From the NCBI RefSeq assembly GCF_042186555.1, contig NC_133328.1:360682676-360746675 (forward strand): a stretch of 64,000 bases of DNA, read 5' to 3'. The position numbers and the translations under genes were made by a program. Source of the stretch: Aquarana catesbeiana. Lineage: Eukaryota > Chordata > Amphibia > Anura > Ranidae. Positions 11,280 to 23,400 of the stretch are shown in pieces. Each line of letters begins with the position of its first letter. Within the stretch, counting starts at the first letter, position 1. The notes under the pieces are model-generated. The model saw only the letters and a list, made by a program, of their open reading frames with translations, ran no database searches and was not told the origin of the DNA.

Positions 11280-11503
11280 AGAAAAGCCAAATTTGGAGGA
11301 TGCACACAGTGTGTCAACATGTGCTATCTGCCATCACGGGAGATCAATGGACGCATTTTGGGGGTGCAACCCCTTCCTCAATAATAAAGTAGCTGAGAGG
11401 AAGGGGTTTCTCCCCCAAAACACGTCCCTTGATCCCCCGTGATGGCAGCTAGCACATGTTGACATTGGCAAAATTGTGTGCATCTTGCAAATTTGGCTTT
11501 TCC
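11280..11503. repeat. Long inverted repeat between convergent genes
   Basis: Arms of ~100 bases (11280-11379 and 11396-11503) are imperfect reverse complements, e.g. GTCAACATGTGCTATCTGCC against GGCAGCTAGCACATGTTGAC. A ~16-base loop contains AATAATAAAG. It lies just past the stop of the plus-strand Myb-like gene and downstream of the convergent transposase gene. It could be a nested MITE or a 3'-end structure. Confidence 0.75.
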
Positions 11504-11851
11504 TGGGGTGACTTCACCCCATCTGAATGCAATATCAAACACAGTTCCTAAATACTCATGTCTGATATTGCCTTCAAGTTCTACCAAATGTGAACTTTCT
11601 AAGTTCAAGATTTGTGTCTTTCTTGTTGGTTTTACACATGTCTGTTTTATCTTAAATGGACATTTCTATTTTTGATAATGCCACCCCAAAAAATGTTATA
11701 CAACAAACATGTTGGTTTGTTTTAAAAACCTTTTCTAAATGCACATGTGATTGTGCAGGTATTAAAAAGATTGTTAATCAAGAATGTGTGGATTATTGTC
11801 TCAACGCTACAACACTTTTGTGTTGATGTAATTTCTGCTTTCTGTGAAAAT

Positions 11852-11957
11852 GGGGGTTATTTCCTAAGGGCAAATCCTTTTTTGCACTACAAGTGCAGTT
11901 TCAGTGCAGTTTCAAGTGCACTTGTAGTGCAAAGTGTCTTTGCCTTTAAATAACACC
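11852..11957. mobile_element. Small palindromic MITE inside Harbinger
   Basis: It starts GGGGGTTATTTCCTAAGGGC and ends GCCTTTAAATAACACC, with inverted TTGCACTACAAGTGCA and TGCACTTGTAGTGCAA between. The terminal motif matches the element at 29818-30040, so both belong to one MITE family. I see no clear TSD. Confidence 0.5.
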
Positions 11958-12098
11958 TAACAGTGCTTTGGATAAGGTTACACAATCAGGCCATTTTCAA
12001 GACTACCCACATTTCTGTCAGGGTCAGCTAAAACAAACACAAGCATTAAATGTCACCAAAGATTTTGTTTTTTTTTTGTTTTTTATTTGATAAAGGCT

Positions 12099-14204
12099 TC
12101 ACAAATTGCCTGACATATTGATGGCTCCCCTACTCGCAAAGAACTCAAGGTATCTTAACCGGACATCACGGGCACTCAGGGAGGGCAAGCCAGGACGGCC
12201 ACTTTCAAGCGCCGTCAGTGTTGTTTCATTTAGAATTCCGGCCTCAGGCCCAACTGAGCCAGCATAGTTGGCAGAATGTTGCCGTAAAAAGTTATGTAGA
12301 ACACAGCACGCCAGGATTATATGATTAAGTTTATACTCCTTTATACGCCATATGGATGGGTGTCAGAAATAGGCGGAACCGGCTGGCCATGATTCCAATT
12401 GTGTTCTCCACCACTCTTCTGGCTCTGGCCAGCCGGTAATTAAAAACCCTCTGTTCCGGGGTGAGGGTCCTCATCGGGAATGGCCGCATAATATGGTCCC
12501 CCAGCGCAAAGGCTTCATCTGCCTGTAAAACTCCGTCTGGGCGATGACTCCACCATCGGACATCCGGCCATTCTTCCCCACATCCACATACATTAGCCGA
12601 CACCACCGCCAACATCACAATACTATGGAACCCCTTGTAATTATAATAGTACGACCCCAAGTTGGGGGGTGGGACGATGTGGACGTGTTTCCCATCAATT
12701 GCCCCTCCACAGTTAGGAAAGTCCCACCGCTGGGCAAAGTGGGAGGCCACAGTCTGCCATTCCTGTGGCGTTGAAGGAAACTGTTGAGGAAAACAAACAA
12801 ACTTAGTATTTTTGCACATAAACATGGAGAGCAGATTAGACACAAACATTCTTGGCCAACATCCAGATACATTTATTAAGGGGAATTTTACAACACCAAA
12901 GTATAAGGTACACCTATCATATTCCCCCTCCCATCCCCTCTCATGGGCCATTTCTAACATTATAGGGGGGGGGGGAATCTTGGACAGGTAACCCTCTTCA
13001 CTTCTTTGAGAGATGAATGCCTAAATACAGGGTATTACTTGGACCAGCCCCTCCTTAGTTACACTATTGGCAGCCCACTGGACAGGTAAGAAGTGTCATA
13101 ATACAAAGATATAAATACACACTGTACACATTTGAGCACATTTGGACATTCTGCTATTAACTATCAAGATAATAATAGGATACAAAAACTTTAAACAGTA
13201 CCATTTGAAAGTATACAAGCAGGCCCTTGCACTACATGCTTTGGGGAATTCATCCATAAATCTGACCACAAAAGAGGTGGGTATAGTGTTTATGGGTTTG
13301 GCAAAGTCAGCAGATAGATGATTGAGGATAGATAGAGAATTGGGATCAGCTGACTTAGCAGTTGGGGGCAGGGAGGGTTAATAAAAATGGTTTGGGGACA
13401 CTACAAAAAAAGCCTCTGGCACTCTGCCGGAATTTAAAGCACCAATCACATTTCTAAACATTTTAGGGGGTGTTTGGGGTAAAGCACTACTATAGAGCTG
13501 ATAAAATACATTGTTAAGTGAATACATGAGATGAATATAGGGCAGGAGACCATGCTGGGGAGGTAAGTGAAGGCAAATATGTATGAAGGACTAAAAAAAT
13601 AACGACATAAAAATCTAGCATGCATGAGGACAAAGGGGACATTCACAGCATATTCCAATCATGGTAATTAGGGAATGAGGAAAGAAATACATTACATTAG
13701 CAAACATTATATACAATAAAATGTGTTATTAAAGGATAAAGATCTTACCCTAATATACTCCTTCTGCAGGACCTGGATGATGGCAGAACAGGTCACTGGG
13801 ATAATGATCCCCAGAGCCTGGGGAGAGATGCCTGTCAAGAACTTGAGGTCCTGCAGGCTTCTCCCTGTCGCCAAGTACCGCAGGGTAGCGACGAGCCTCT
13901 GCTCCGGAGTGATGGCTTGCCTCATGCAGGTATCCTGTCTGCTGATATAGGGGGTCAGCAAAGCCAACAAACGGTGAAATACGGGGTCCGTCATCTGGAG
14001 AAAGTTCCTGAAATCATCAGGATTATTCTCACGGATCTCCCGGAGCAAAGGCATATGAGAGAACTGGTCACGCTGAAGCAACCAATTCTTGGTCCATGAA
14101 CTCCTCCCCACCCTGTTCATGGACTGGGCTTGTGTCAAGGTCAGGACCCCAACACCAAGCACCCGCACAGCACGAACTCTACGAGGAGTACGTATTCGCA
14201 ACAT
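12099..14204 (-). pseudogene. Harbinger DDE transposase (HARBI1-like)
   Basis: Exon 1 is 14204-13749 (ATG at 14202-14204, 152 codons; helix-turn-helix region ITPEQRLVATLRYLATGRS). A 968-base GT-AG intron follows, then exon 2 from 12780 (FPSTPQEWQ). The first catalytic Asp lies in GGAIDGKHVHI. After SAN the frame shifts near 12600; the adjacent frame reads VDVGKNGRMSDGGVIAQTEF, holding the second catalytic region. A small deletion then joins to ADEAFALGDHIMRPFP, followed by RRVVENTIGIMASRF with the Glu region. A further shift near 12335 moves the C-terminus (LNHIILACCVLHNFLR ... GAINMSGNL) to another frame, ending at 12099. The enzyme would excise and reinsert Harbinger at TWA sites. Several breaks make this copy non-functional. 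Confidence 0.9.
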
Positions 14205-15544
14205 GGCTAGAAAACAGTCGGCTGCTCAGAACGAAGTAACAGAACGCACTGAAGAACAGCAAGGCCTGTGAAGAGTGACCTGAAAAACAGTAACGAACGA
14301 ACAAGAACACAATGACAAAGTCACGCGGAGCTTGCTTGCACACACTGAAGAGCAGATACAAACCCACAAGCACAAACTGAACCGCAGAAAACGATCTGAA
14401 AGCCACGAGTCTGAAAAAGCGTGAATCGTCTCTCACCAAACTTTCGTAACACGAGATTAGCAAAAGGAGCCCAAAGGGTGCCGCGCTTGGTTCTGAACTG
14501 GCCTTTTCTAGTCTCGTCCTACGTGCTTGACGTCACCGCGTTGTTGGCGATCGGAAACTCTGACAACTTTGTGCGACCGTGTGTACGCAAAACAAGTTTG
14601 AGCCAACATCCATCTGAAAAAATCCTAGGATTTTGTTGTTGGAATGTCCGATCAATGTCCGACCGTTTGTACGGGGCATTAGATTTCGCGGGATGTAAAA
14701 AGCACCATTGAGAAATTCGGAAAGCATTTTATCACACCAGTCTTGGTGTGGTCAGATGCTTTGAGGGCAGAGGAGAGATCTAGGGTCTAATAGACCCCAA
14801 TTTTTTCAAAAAAGAGTACCTGTCACTACCTATTGCTGTCATAGGGGATATTTACATTCCCTGAGATAACAATAAAAATTATTTAAAAAATAAATAAATG
14901 AAAGGAACAGTTTAAAAATAAGATTAAAAAGCAAAAAAAGCAAAAAAAAAAACCCCGTCCCCCCCTGCTCTCGCGTAAAGGCGAACGCAAGTGTCGGTCT
15001 GGCGTCAAATGTAAACAGCAATTGCACCATGCATGTGAGGTATCACCGCGAAGGTCAGATAGAGGGCAGTAATTTTAGCAGTAGACCTCCTCTGTAAATC
15101 TAAAGTGGTAACCTGTAAAGACTTTTAAAGGCTTTTAAAAACGTATTTAGTTTGTCGCCACTGCACGTTTGTGCGCAATTTTAAAGCATGTCATGTTTGG
15201 TATCCATGTACTCAGCCTAAGATCATCTTTTTTATTCCATCAAACATTTGGGCAATATAGTGTGTTTTAGTGCATTAAAATTTTAAAAAGTGTGTTTTTT
15301 CCCAAAAAAATGCGTTTGAAAAATCACTGTGCAAATCCTGTGTGAAAAAAAAAAATGAAACACCCACCATTTTAATTTGTAGGGCATTTGCTTTAAAAAA
15401 ATATATAATGTTTGGGGGTTCAAAGTAATTTTCTTGCAAAAAAAAATAATTTTTTCATGTAAACAAAAAGTGTCAGAAAGGGCTTTGTCTTCAAGTGGTT
15501 AGAAGAGTGGGTGATGTGTGACATAAGTTTCTAAATGTTGTGCA

Positions 15545-16690
15545 TAAAATGCCAGGACAGTTCAAACCCCCATTTTGGAAAGTAGACACCCCAAGCTATT
15601 TGCTGAGAGGCATGTCGAGTCCATGTAATATTTTATATTGTGACACAAGTTGCGGGAAAAAGACACTTTTTTTTTTTGGCACAAAGTTGTCACTAAATGA
15701 TATATTGCTCCAACATGCCATGGAAATATGTGAAATTACACCCCAAAATACATTCTGTTGCTTCTCCTGAGTACGGGGATACCACATGTGTTAGACTTTT
15801 TGGGAGCCTAGCCGCGTATGGGACCCCGAAAACCAAGCACTGCCTTCAGGCTTTCTAAGGGCGTAAATTTTTTATTTCACTCTTCACTGCCTATCACAGT
15901 TTTGGAGGCCATGGAATGCCCAGGTGGCACAAACCCCCCCCCCAAATGACCCTGTTTTGGAAAGTAGACTCCCCAAGCTATTTGCTGAGAGGTATAGTGA
16001 GTATACCTCACTTTTTTTCACAAAGTTTTGAAAATTGAAAAAAGAAAAAAAAATGTTTTTCTTGTCTTTCTTCATTTTTAAAAACAAATGAGAGCTGCAT
16101 AATGCACTATGCCTCTCAGCAAATAGCTTGGGGTGTCCACTTTTGGGGGGGTTTGTGCTATCTTGGCATTTTATGGCCTTCGAAACTGTGATAGGTAGTG
16201 AGGAGTGAATCAAAAATTTACGCCCTTAGAAATCCTGAATGCGGTGCTTGGTTTCAGGGCCCCGTACGCGGCTAGGCTCCCAAAACGTCCCACACATGTG
16301 GTATCCTCATACTCAGGAGAAGCAGCAGAATGTATTTTGGGGTGTAATTCCACATATGCCCATGGGATGTTTGAGCAATATATCATTTAGTGACAACTTT
16401 GTGCAAAAAAAAAAAAGAAAAAAAAAGTTTGTAATTTTCCCGCAACTTGTGTCAAAATATAAAATATTCCATGGACTCAACATGCCTCTCAGCAAATAGC
16501 TTGGGGTGTCTACTTTCCAAAATGGGGTCATCTGGGTGGGGTTTTGTGCCATCTTGGCATTTTATGGCCTTCAAAACTGTGATAGGTAGTGAGGAGTGAA
16601 ATCAAAAATTTACGCCCTTAGGAATCCTGAAGGCGGTGCTTGGTTTCGGGGCCCCGTACGCGGCTAGGCTCCCAAAAAATCCCACACATG
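15545..16690. repeat. Large palindrome of ~380-bp units in piggyBac 3' region
   Basis: The motif CCCCAAGCTATTTGCTGAGA lies forward at 15589 and 15971 (spacing 382) and inverted near 16112-16133 and 16485-16506 (spacing 373). The centre of symmetry is near 16050. Arms of ~500 bases also share ACACCCCAAAATACATTCTG, TAGCCGCGTA and GGGCGTAAATTTT blocks. A transcript would fold into a very long imperfect hairpin. Diverged relatives lie at 59855-60560 and 61604-62985. Confidence 0.85.
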
Positions 16691-16699
16691 TGGTATCCC

Positions 16700-16923
16700 C
16701 AACTAATTTTTGGTCTTCTTACGTTTATAGCGCAAAAAATAAAAAACACAGAGGTGATCAAATACCATCAAAAGAAAGCTCTATTTGTGGGAAGAAAAGG
16801 ACGCAAATTTCGTTTGGGTACAACATTGCATGACCGCGCAATTAGCAGTTAAAGCGACACAGTGCCAAATTGTAAAAAATGCTCTAGTCAGGAAGGGGGT
16901 AAATCCTTCCAGGGCTGAAGTGG
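16700..16923 (+). repeat. piggyBac right-terminal block, dispersed family
   Basis: From TTTATAGCGCAAAAAATAAA through GAAGTGGTTAA, this ~225-base block recurs at 30375-30593 in the same orientation and at 61604-61830 inverted. It forms the right terminus of the piggyBac family seen here, next to TTAA. Confidence 0.8.
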
Positions 16924-16927
16924 TTAA

Positions 16928-17308
16928 AAGAGGCATGGACTGCAAAGAGAGAGAGAGAGAGAGATATCATTTTGTCCCTGTACAAATCATTAGTAAGACC
17001 TCATCTGGAATATGCAGTTCAGTTTTGGATATTGGGGAACTACAGAAAGTGCAGAAAAGGGCTACCAAACTGATAATAGGCATGGATGAGCTCAGTTATG
17101 AGGAAATATTAGCTGAATTGAGTTTATTCTCTTTTGGGAAGAGGGGATCAAAGGGGGTATTCTCACCATATATTGTAAACCATAAATTGTTTTTGTTTGC
17201 ATTCCTCTGAATTTACTGTGAGTATTGTATTGATTTTCTATTTGAGTGTGTAGGTTTTTTTTGTTTTTTTCTCTGTTGGTTGAACTGGATTGACTTGTGT
17301 CTTTTTTC
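16928..17308 (+). mobile_element. CR1-like LINE 3' fragment, left half
   Basis: Degenerate frames encode the region after the reverse transcriptase core: KRGMD, an expanded AGAGAG run (16945-16964), LVRPHLEYAVQFWI, KVQKRATKLI and LSYEEILAELSLFSF, as in CR1/Rex-type non-LTR elements. The 3' UTR ends TTGGTTGAACTGGATTGACTTGTGTC and is cut at 17308 by the L1; it resumes at 29777. A relative lies inverted at 60650-61603. Confidence 0.75.
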
Positions 17309-19640
17309 CTTGTCAAAAGAAGTTTATTGAGTATACAATGTTATAAAGATACATAAAGTAAGTTTACAAGGATCTATAAAGTAAGCTCATTGTTTTACAG
17401 TAGGGTTTATATAGGTAAATATCATGAAATTTCAAATATTAAACATTGGGTTCACGTAAACCTAAATTAAAGATATATATCATTTCCTTAGTTACTTTTG
17501 TAGGTATTTAAATGATTTATACCTACTATACATATTGTTTACAAGTAGAGTGTATATAGGTCAAATAAATTCTGATAATGAGCTTTAATCGTAAGGTGGA
17601 GAAAAGGAAAGAGAAAGAAGAAAAAGGGTTGAAAGGTAGAGGTATGGTCCACAAGGTTGTCCCGCTCGTCAGTTTATTATTCTTTTTAGTTCTCTTTGAA
17701 GCCTTAGAATGGGTGTCTCTGTAAGTCATTTAATCTGTTACCATGGCAACAGGACAGAGTCATTGAAGTTTGACAGGAACTGTTGTTTTATCCAAGGATG
17801 CCAAAGTTTTTCAAATTTTGGAATTTGATTTTGATCGATGGCTACCATCTTAGCATGGGACATTGTATTATTCATTCTGTGAATTGTTTCTGCTAGTACC
17901 AATGTAGGAGATTTCCATGCCTTGGCCACTGTTTGTTTTGCAGCCGTTATTAGTTGGATCATAAGTTTGAATTGAGAGAGTGTTAACCATTCCGGTTTTA
18001 GATTAAGTAAAGTTAAATATGGATCTGGTTGTATTATTTTTTAAAATATTTTAGATGCAATCACGAAGACTTCCTTCCAGAAGGTTTGGATTACTGGGCA
18101 CGTCCACCATATGTGTAAATATGTGCCTATTTCTGGGCATCCTCGAAAACAAAGAGTTGAGGTATTAGGTGAATATTTTGCCACTCTAGCGGGTACAAGG
18201 TACCAGCGAGTTAGGACTTTATAATTTGTCTCCAGTGCTAAGATGTTGGGTGAAGATGACTTAGATGTGAGCCATATGTTAGACCAGTCCGTGTCTTCTA
18301 AAGTTCGTCCCAGGTCCTCCTCCCACCTCTGAACGTAAGAGGGTCTATTAAGATTTGCTACTCCATATAATTGATTATAAAGTGATGAAATTGTACCTTT
18401 AGCAAATGGATCTTTTGTACAGATTGATTCAAAAATGGATAATTGGGATAATGGTGTATCCCCCTTTAGGAATGGTGTATAGAAATTTTTGATTTGGAGA
18501 TATCTAAATATCTCAGAGTTTGGTAGATCATATTTTTCTCTAAGCGATGGGAATGAAAGGAATGATTTAGATGCTATGAAGTCATTTAGTGTCTGAATGC
18601 CTGATGTTGTCCAAGCTTTAAAAGAATTTGGGTAGATCCATGCCGGATAAAAGGCCGGATTTCTGATAAAAGAAAGGAGAGGATTGTGTGGAGATTGTAA
18701 CTGATATTTGGTTTTTAGTTTATCCCAGAGAGATAAGAAGTGTTTAGTTATGGGATTATGAATTTTAAAGCGGTCTTTAGGATCAAGCCATAATAAATTT
18801 GATATTAATAGAGGGTCATTTTCTGAAGCCTCTATAAATACCCATAATGGGATTTCCTGTTTTGCATGGTATTTGGACAGACTGGCCAAATGTGCTGCTC
18901 TGTAGTAGTTAGTAAAATTAGGGTATCCCAGGCCTCCTTTATTTTTGGGAAGATGTAGTGTGTGTATAGGTATACGTGGTTTAGAAGAGCCCCATATAAA
19001 CGAAGTTGCTCTTTTTTGTACTATTCTCAAAAAATAGGAAGGAATTGGAATAGGGAGGACTCTGAATAGATAAAGCAATTTGGGTAGAATAGTCATTTTG
19101 ATTGCATTAATCTTCCCTATCCAGGATAAAGGAAGTTGCGACCATTGTTTTATTAGATTTGTGATCTGTCTTAATACAGGAGGATAATTGGTTGAGAATA
19201 AGTCAGAATGAGATGCTGTTAAATGAATTCCAAGATATGGGATTGATTTTTCTGCCCATGTGAATGGGAGTGCAGCCCTAGCCGGGATCAATTCCATGTT
19301 TGTGAGTGAAATATTAAGCACTAGGCATTTCTTAGGATTAATCATAAGGCCGGATAGGGCTGCAAATCCATCAAGAGCTGGTATTAAGTTAGGACCAGAG
19401 ACCTGTGGTGATGATAGAAAAAGTAATATATCGTCTGCAAATATACATAATTTGTGTGTAATACCTCCTACTTCAATGCCAGTTATAGTTTGGTTTGTTC
19501 TGATGTATTGGGCCATGGGTTCGAGTATAAGGGCAAATAATAAGGGAGATAATGGGCAACCCTGTCGGGTACCTCTTTCGATATTAAAGGCTTCAGATTT
19601 GTATCCAGCATATTTTATATAGGCTTTGGGTTTATTATAT

Positions 19641-20495
19641 TATCACGGGTACTCACCGAGGCCGAGATGCTGGGAGTGGCTTCCCTTGCGGCTAAGCGCA
19701 CCACACCCCTGGTAGTGGTACAGAGGGTGTAGGGCACAGAGAGGCACGGGTCGCCTGCAGGCAGGAAGCTTCTTGAGAGGAGGACTTCAGTCACGCAGAG
19801 ATGAGAGCAACGGTGGCTCTGACCCAGAGCTGGAGAAGAAGACCCGGCCGGGGTTCTAACCCGCAAACACAATGGGAGCTGGGGTAAGTGCAGGAGATCA
19901 GGCACAGAGAACCCAGTAGTGGAGAGTCTATGATGCAGACCGATAACTTAATACTGGAGACTGGTAGATGAGGAAGTCCTTGAAGCAGGCCGAGGGTCAA
20001 ACACAGCAGATGGTAAGTAGAGGAATCCTGAAGGCAAGCCAGAGGTAGGGGATTGGAGATGTCAGCAGAGAAGTCCGTTTAAACAAGCCGGGGTCATACA
20101 CGAGAAGGCAGGAGAATCCGGAGACAGGCAGGGGGTCAAACACTGGAAGCAGATCGTGGGAAAGTCCTTTAAACAAGCCGAGGTCAAATGCTGGAGAGAG
20201 ACAAGGTAGGTCAGGCAAATCCGGGTCAAACAGGTAAACACAAGAAGCAGGAATCAGGAACGGAACACTGGAAGCTGAAAGACAAACCAGCAATTAAACA
20301 GGGCACAAGTCAGTTCTTATATAGGCCAGAAAGGGGGCGTGACGCTGACGAGCGAACGTTCGTACGCCATTACGCCGTTACGCCGTGTAGTGAACCCGTG
20401 TGTGCCGCTACTTTGCTAACGCGCATGCGCCGAAGCGCGGCTCCGCCGCGCAAACGCACAGGAACCTTCCGATGTTGACAGGCTCTTTTCTGACA
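19641..20495 (-). repeat. gypsy 3' LTR
   Basis: 855 bases, apparently identical to 24854-25708. On the minus strand it starts TGTCAGAAAAGAGCC directly after the purine tract. The end of the pol frame runs 126 bases into it, to 20370. Open frames inside the LTR occur in both LTRs and show no protein family. Confidence 0.95.
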
Positions 20496-23400
20496 GTGCC
20501 CCCCCCCAAAGGGCAACCTCCGGGTGCCCAATCTGGCCAGTACTCCCGGATATTTCTTGTGGAATATTTGTATTAACCGTGGGGCGTGTATATTGGAGGA
20601 GGGTTCCCAAGAATTATCTTCTGGGGGGTACCCCTTCCACTTGACCAGGTACTGGATATGACCCCCCCTCCTTCTACAGTCCATTATAGCCTCAACCTCG
20701 AATTCATCTTCGCCCTCAATATTAATTGGAGGAGGTGGCAACTTCTCCCTTCCTGGAAACGAACTGGGAGTTACTGGTTTCAAAAGGGAAGTATGGAAGA
20801 CAGGATGAATTCTGTAAGAGCTGGGTAAAGAGAGTTCAAAGGCCACGGGGTTCACTACTCTCTTTATCTTGAAGGGACCAATAAACCTTGGGCCTAATTT
20901 GCGTGAAGGACAAGAAAGTTTGAGGTTTGCTGCAGATAGCCAGACTTCATCCCCAATCTTAAAAATTGGGTTGCTCCTCCTCCCCCTGTCATAGTATTTC
21001 TTGTAGCTGTCCTGAGCCTTCTTCATAGTTTCCTGAATTATTTGAAAATTGGCTTGAATGGAATTTATTCGGTCCTGCACCGCGGGAACTGATACTTCTG
21101 AAAAAGAATTAGGCAAAAAAGAAGGGTGAAATCCATAATTAGCCCAGAAAGGAGTTTGATTGGTTGCTGTATGTATGGAATTATTATAGGCAAATTCTGC
21201 ACAGGGGAGGAGTGAAACCCAGTCGTCTTGAGAGCACGAGCAGAAACAGCGCAGATATTGTTCCAGCGTTTGGTTCGTCCTCTCTGTTTGGCCATTACTT
21301 TGAGGATGATATGCTGAGGATAGGCATACCTTGATTTCCAGGGATTTACAAAGGTCTCTCCAAAATTTTGAGGTGAACTGGACTCCTCTGTCAGACACAA
21401 TGCTAACGGGTACTCCATGTAGCCTAACCACTTCCTTGATGAATATATCCGCGGTATCTGAGGCAGAGGGTGTGCCCTTCATGGGTAAGAAGTGGGCCAT
21501 CTTTGAAAGGCGGTCGACCACTACCAGAATGGTGGAGAATCCTTCAGCAGGTGGTAGGTCAACGATAAAGTCCATAGCCACTTCCTTCCAGGGTTGCTCT
21601 GGAATGGGTAATGGTCTTAATAGACCCCAGGCTTTTGCATTGGATCCCTTGCTGCGCTGGCAAATAATACAAGAGTTTACGTAGTTCTTACAGTCCTGAC
21701 TCCACCCTGGCCACCAGAAGGAACGATGTATTAGTTCCGAGGTCTTTTGTACCCCGAAATGTCCTGCAAATTTGTTATCATGAAATGTCTTTAGTACCAA
21801 GGGTCTTACTTGCGCTGGAACAAATATTTTGTTTTGGGCCCATAGTAAACCATCCTGTTTCCTCAGTGTGGGTACTTCAGGGTTTAAGCATTGGCTGGAG
21901 GCCTGTTCAATGGCAGTTCTTAGATCTGGCTGGATTGAACAAAGAAAATTCTGTGAGGATAGAATAGTACCGGGTTCTGCCGTTTGAGAGGTTTCTGGGA
22001 ACATTCGAGATAGGGCGTCCGCTTTCCCATTCTTGGAACCAGGCCGATAGGAAATGTGAAAGTTGAACCTGGAGAAGAACAAAGCCCAGCGGGCTTGCCG
22101 GGGTCTGAGGCGTTTTGCTGTTCTGAGGTACTCCAGGTTCTTGTGATCTGTGAAGATCATAATGGGGTGAGAAGCGCCCTCCAAAAGATATCTCCACTCC
22201 TCAAGAGCAAATTTGATGGCCAGTAGTTCACGCTCCCCCACGTCATAGTTCCTTTCCGGCGGGGACAGTTTCCGGGAGGCGAATGCCACAGGATGAAGAA
22301 GGGCCTTCTGGCCTCGTCTTTGGGATAGAATTGCTCCTAAAGCGGATTCAGAGGCGTCTACTTCCAACACATAGGGAAAAGCGGGGTCTGGATGCAGTAG
22401 TACCGGGGCAGAAGTAAATAGATTCTTCAGTTTATCAAATGCTTCCTGAGTTTCTGAGGACCACTGGAATCGACTTTGCTGGCGAGTCAGTTGGGTTATG
22501 GGAGAAATGATCGATGAAAATCCTTTTATGAACCTGCGATAAAAGTTGGCAAAGCCCACAAATCGTTGGACCCCCTTTTTGTCTGTAGGGGCTGGCCATT
22601 CTTGGATAGACTTCACTTTCTGAGGATCCATTGAGACCCCTTCAGTGGAGATAATGAACCCTAGGAATTGGACTACTGTTCTTTCAAATTCGCATTTCTC
22701 TCCCTTTAGGTAAAGTCCGTGCTTCCTGAGGATCGTGAGTACCTTCTTCACATGGACCTGGTGTTGCTCAATGGTTGTAGAAAAAATCAGAATATCGTCA
22801 AGGTAAACGATCACAAAGTCATCTAAGTATTCACGAAAAATATCATTTACTAGGTGTTGGAATGTAGCTGGGGCATTGCACAGACCGAATGGCATCACTA
22901 GATATTCAAAATGTCCGAACCTAGACCTAAAAGCCGTTTTCCACTCATCCCCTGGGCGTATCCGCACCAAGTTGTAGGCGCCCCTTAGGTCAAGTTTAGA
23001 GAAAACTCGTGCGGTTCGAAACCGTTGGAACAGTTCTGGGATGAGGGGAAGTGGATAACGGTTCTTGATGGTGATCTTGTTGATTTCCCTGTAGTCCACA
23101 CAAGGCCTTAAAGTACCATCTTTTTTTTCAACGAAGAAAATCCCTGCTCCAGCCGGAGAAGAGGAAGGACGAATGAATCCCTTTTCAAGGTTTTCGTTGA
23201 TGTAGGACCGTAGAGCCTCCAACTCCTTTTCTGATAGAGGGAATATACGACCAAAAGGAATCTCGGAACCAGGTAAGAGATCAATGGGACAGTCATATGG
23301 TCGGTGAGGAGGCAAACTGTCAGCTCTCCTTTTGTCAAAAATGTCCAGGAATTCATGGTAGGCTGCAGGGACGTGCTGAAGGTGATCAGGAACTGGCTGG

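Larger units (their letters stand above)
7377..14678. mobile_element. Harbinger transposon, 7.3 kb, three genes
   Basis: The left end is TGCCCTGTACACATGGTCGG and the right end, reverse-complemented, TGCCCCGTACAAACGGTCGG. The flanking TSD is TTA (7374-7376 and 14679-14681), the usual 3-base Harbinger target. It carries a MADF-domain gene (minus, 8415-9609), a Myb/SANT-like gene (plus, 9907-11216) divergent from it, and the DDE transposase (minus, 12099-14204). It sits inside the piggyBac element. The ends are well preserved, but the transposase is broken. Confidence 0.93.
1592..16927 (+). mobile_element. piggyBac element, with nested insertions
   Basis: TTAA at 1592-1595 and 16924-16927 bounds the element, matching piggyBac target use. 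The left end reads CCAGTTGCC inward and the right end, reverse-complemented, reads CCACTTCAGCCC. Inside lie a GC-rich leader (1596-2877), a piggyBac transposase pseudogene, two copies of a hairpin module, and a long 3' region with a large palindrome (15545-16690). It was later hit by a fold-back retroelement (5577-6699) and a Harbinger (7377-14678). Without these it is about 6.9 kb. The sequence to the right of 14681 continues that left of 7374. The flank right of 16927 is LINE while the left flank is minisatellite, so the original target site is not fully explained. Confidence 0.8.

Noticed and set aside
19641..20480. Short frames inside the gypsy LTRs (both copies)
   Set aside because: They lie in both LTRs on both strands, have no family resemblance, and are expected by chance in GC-rich LTR sequence.
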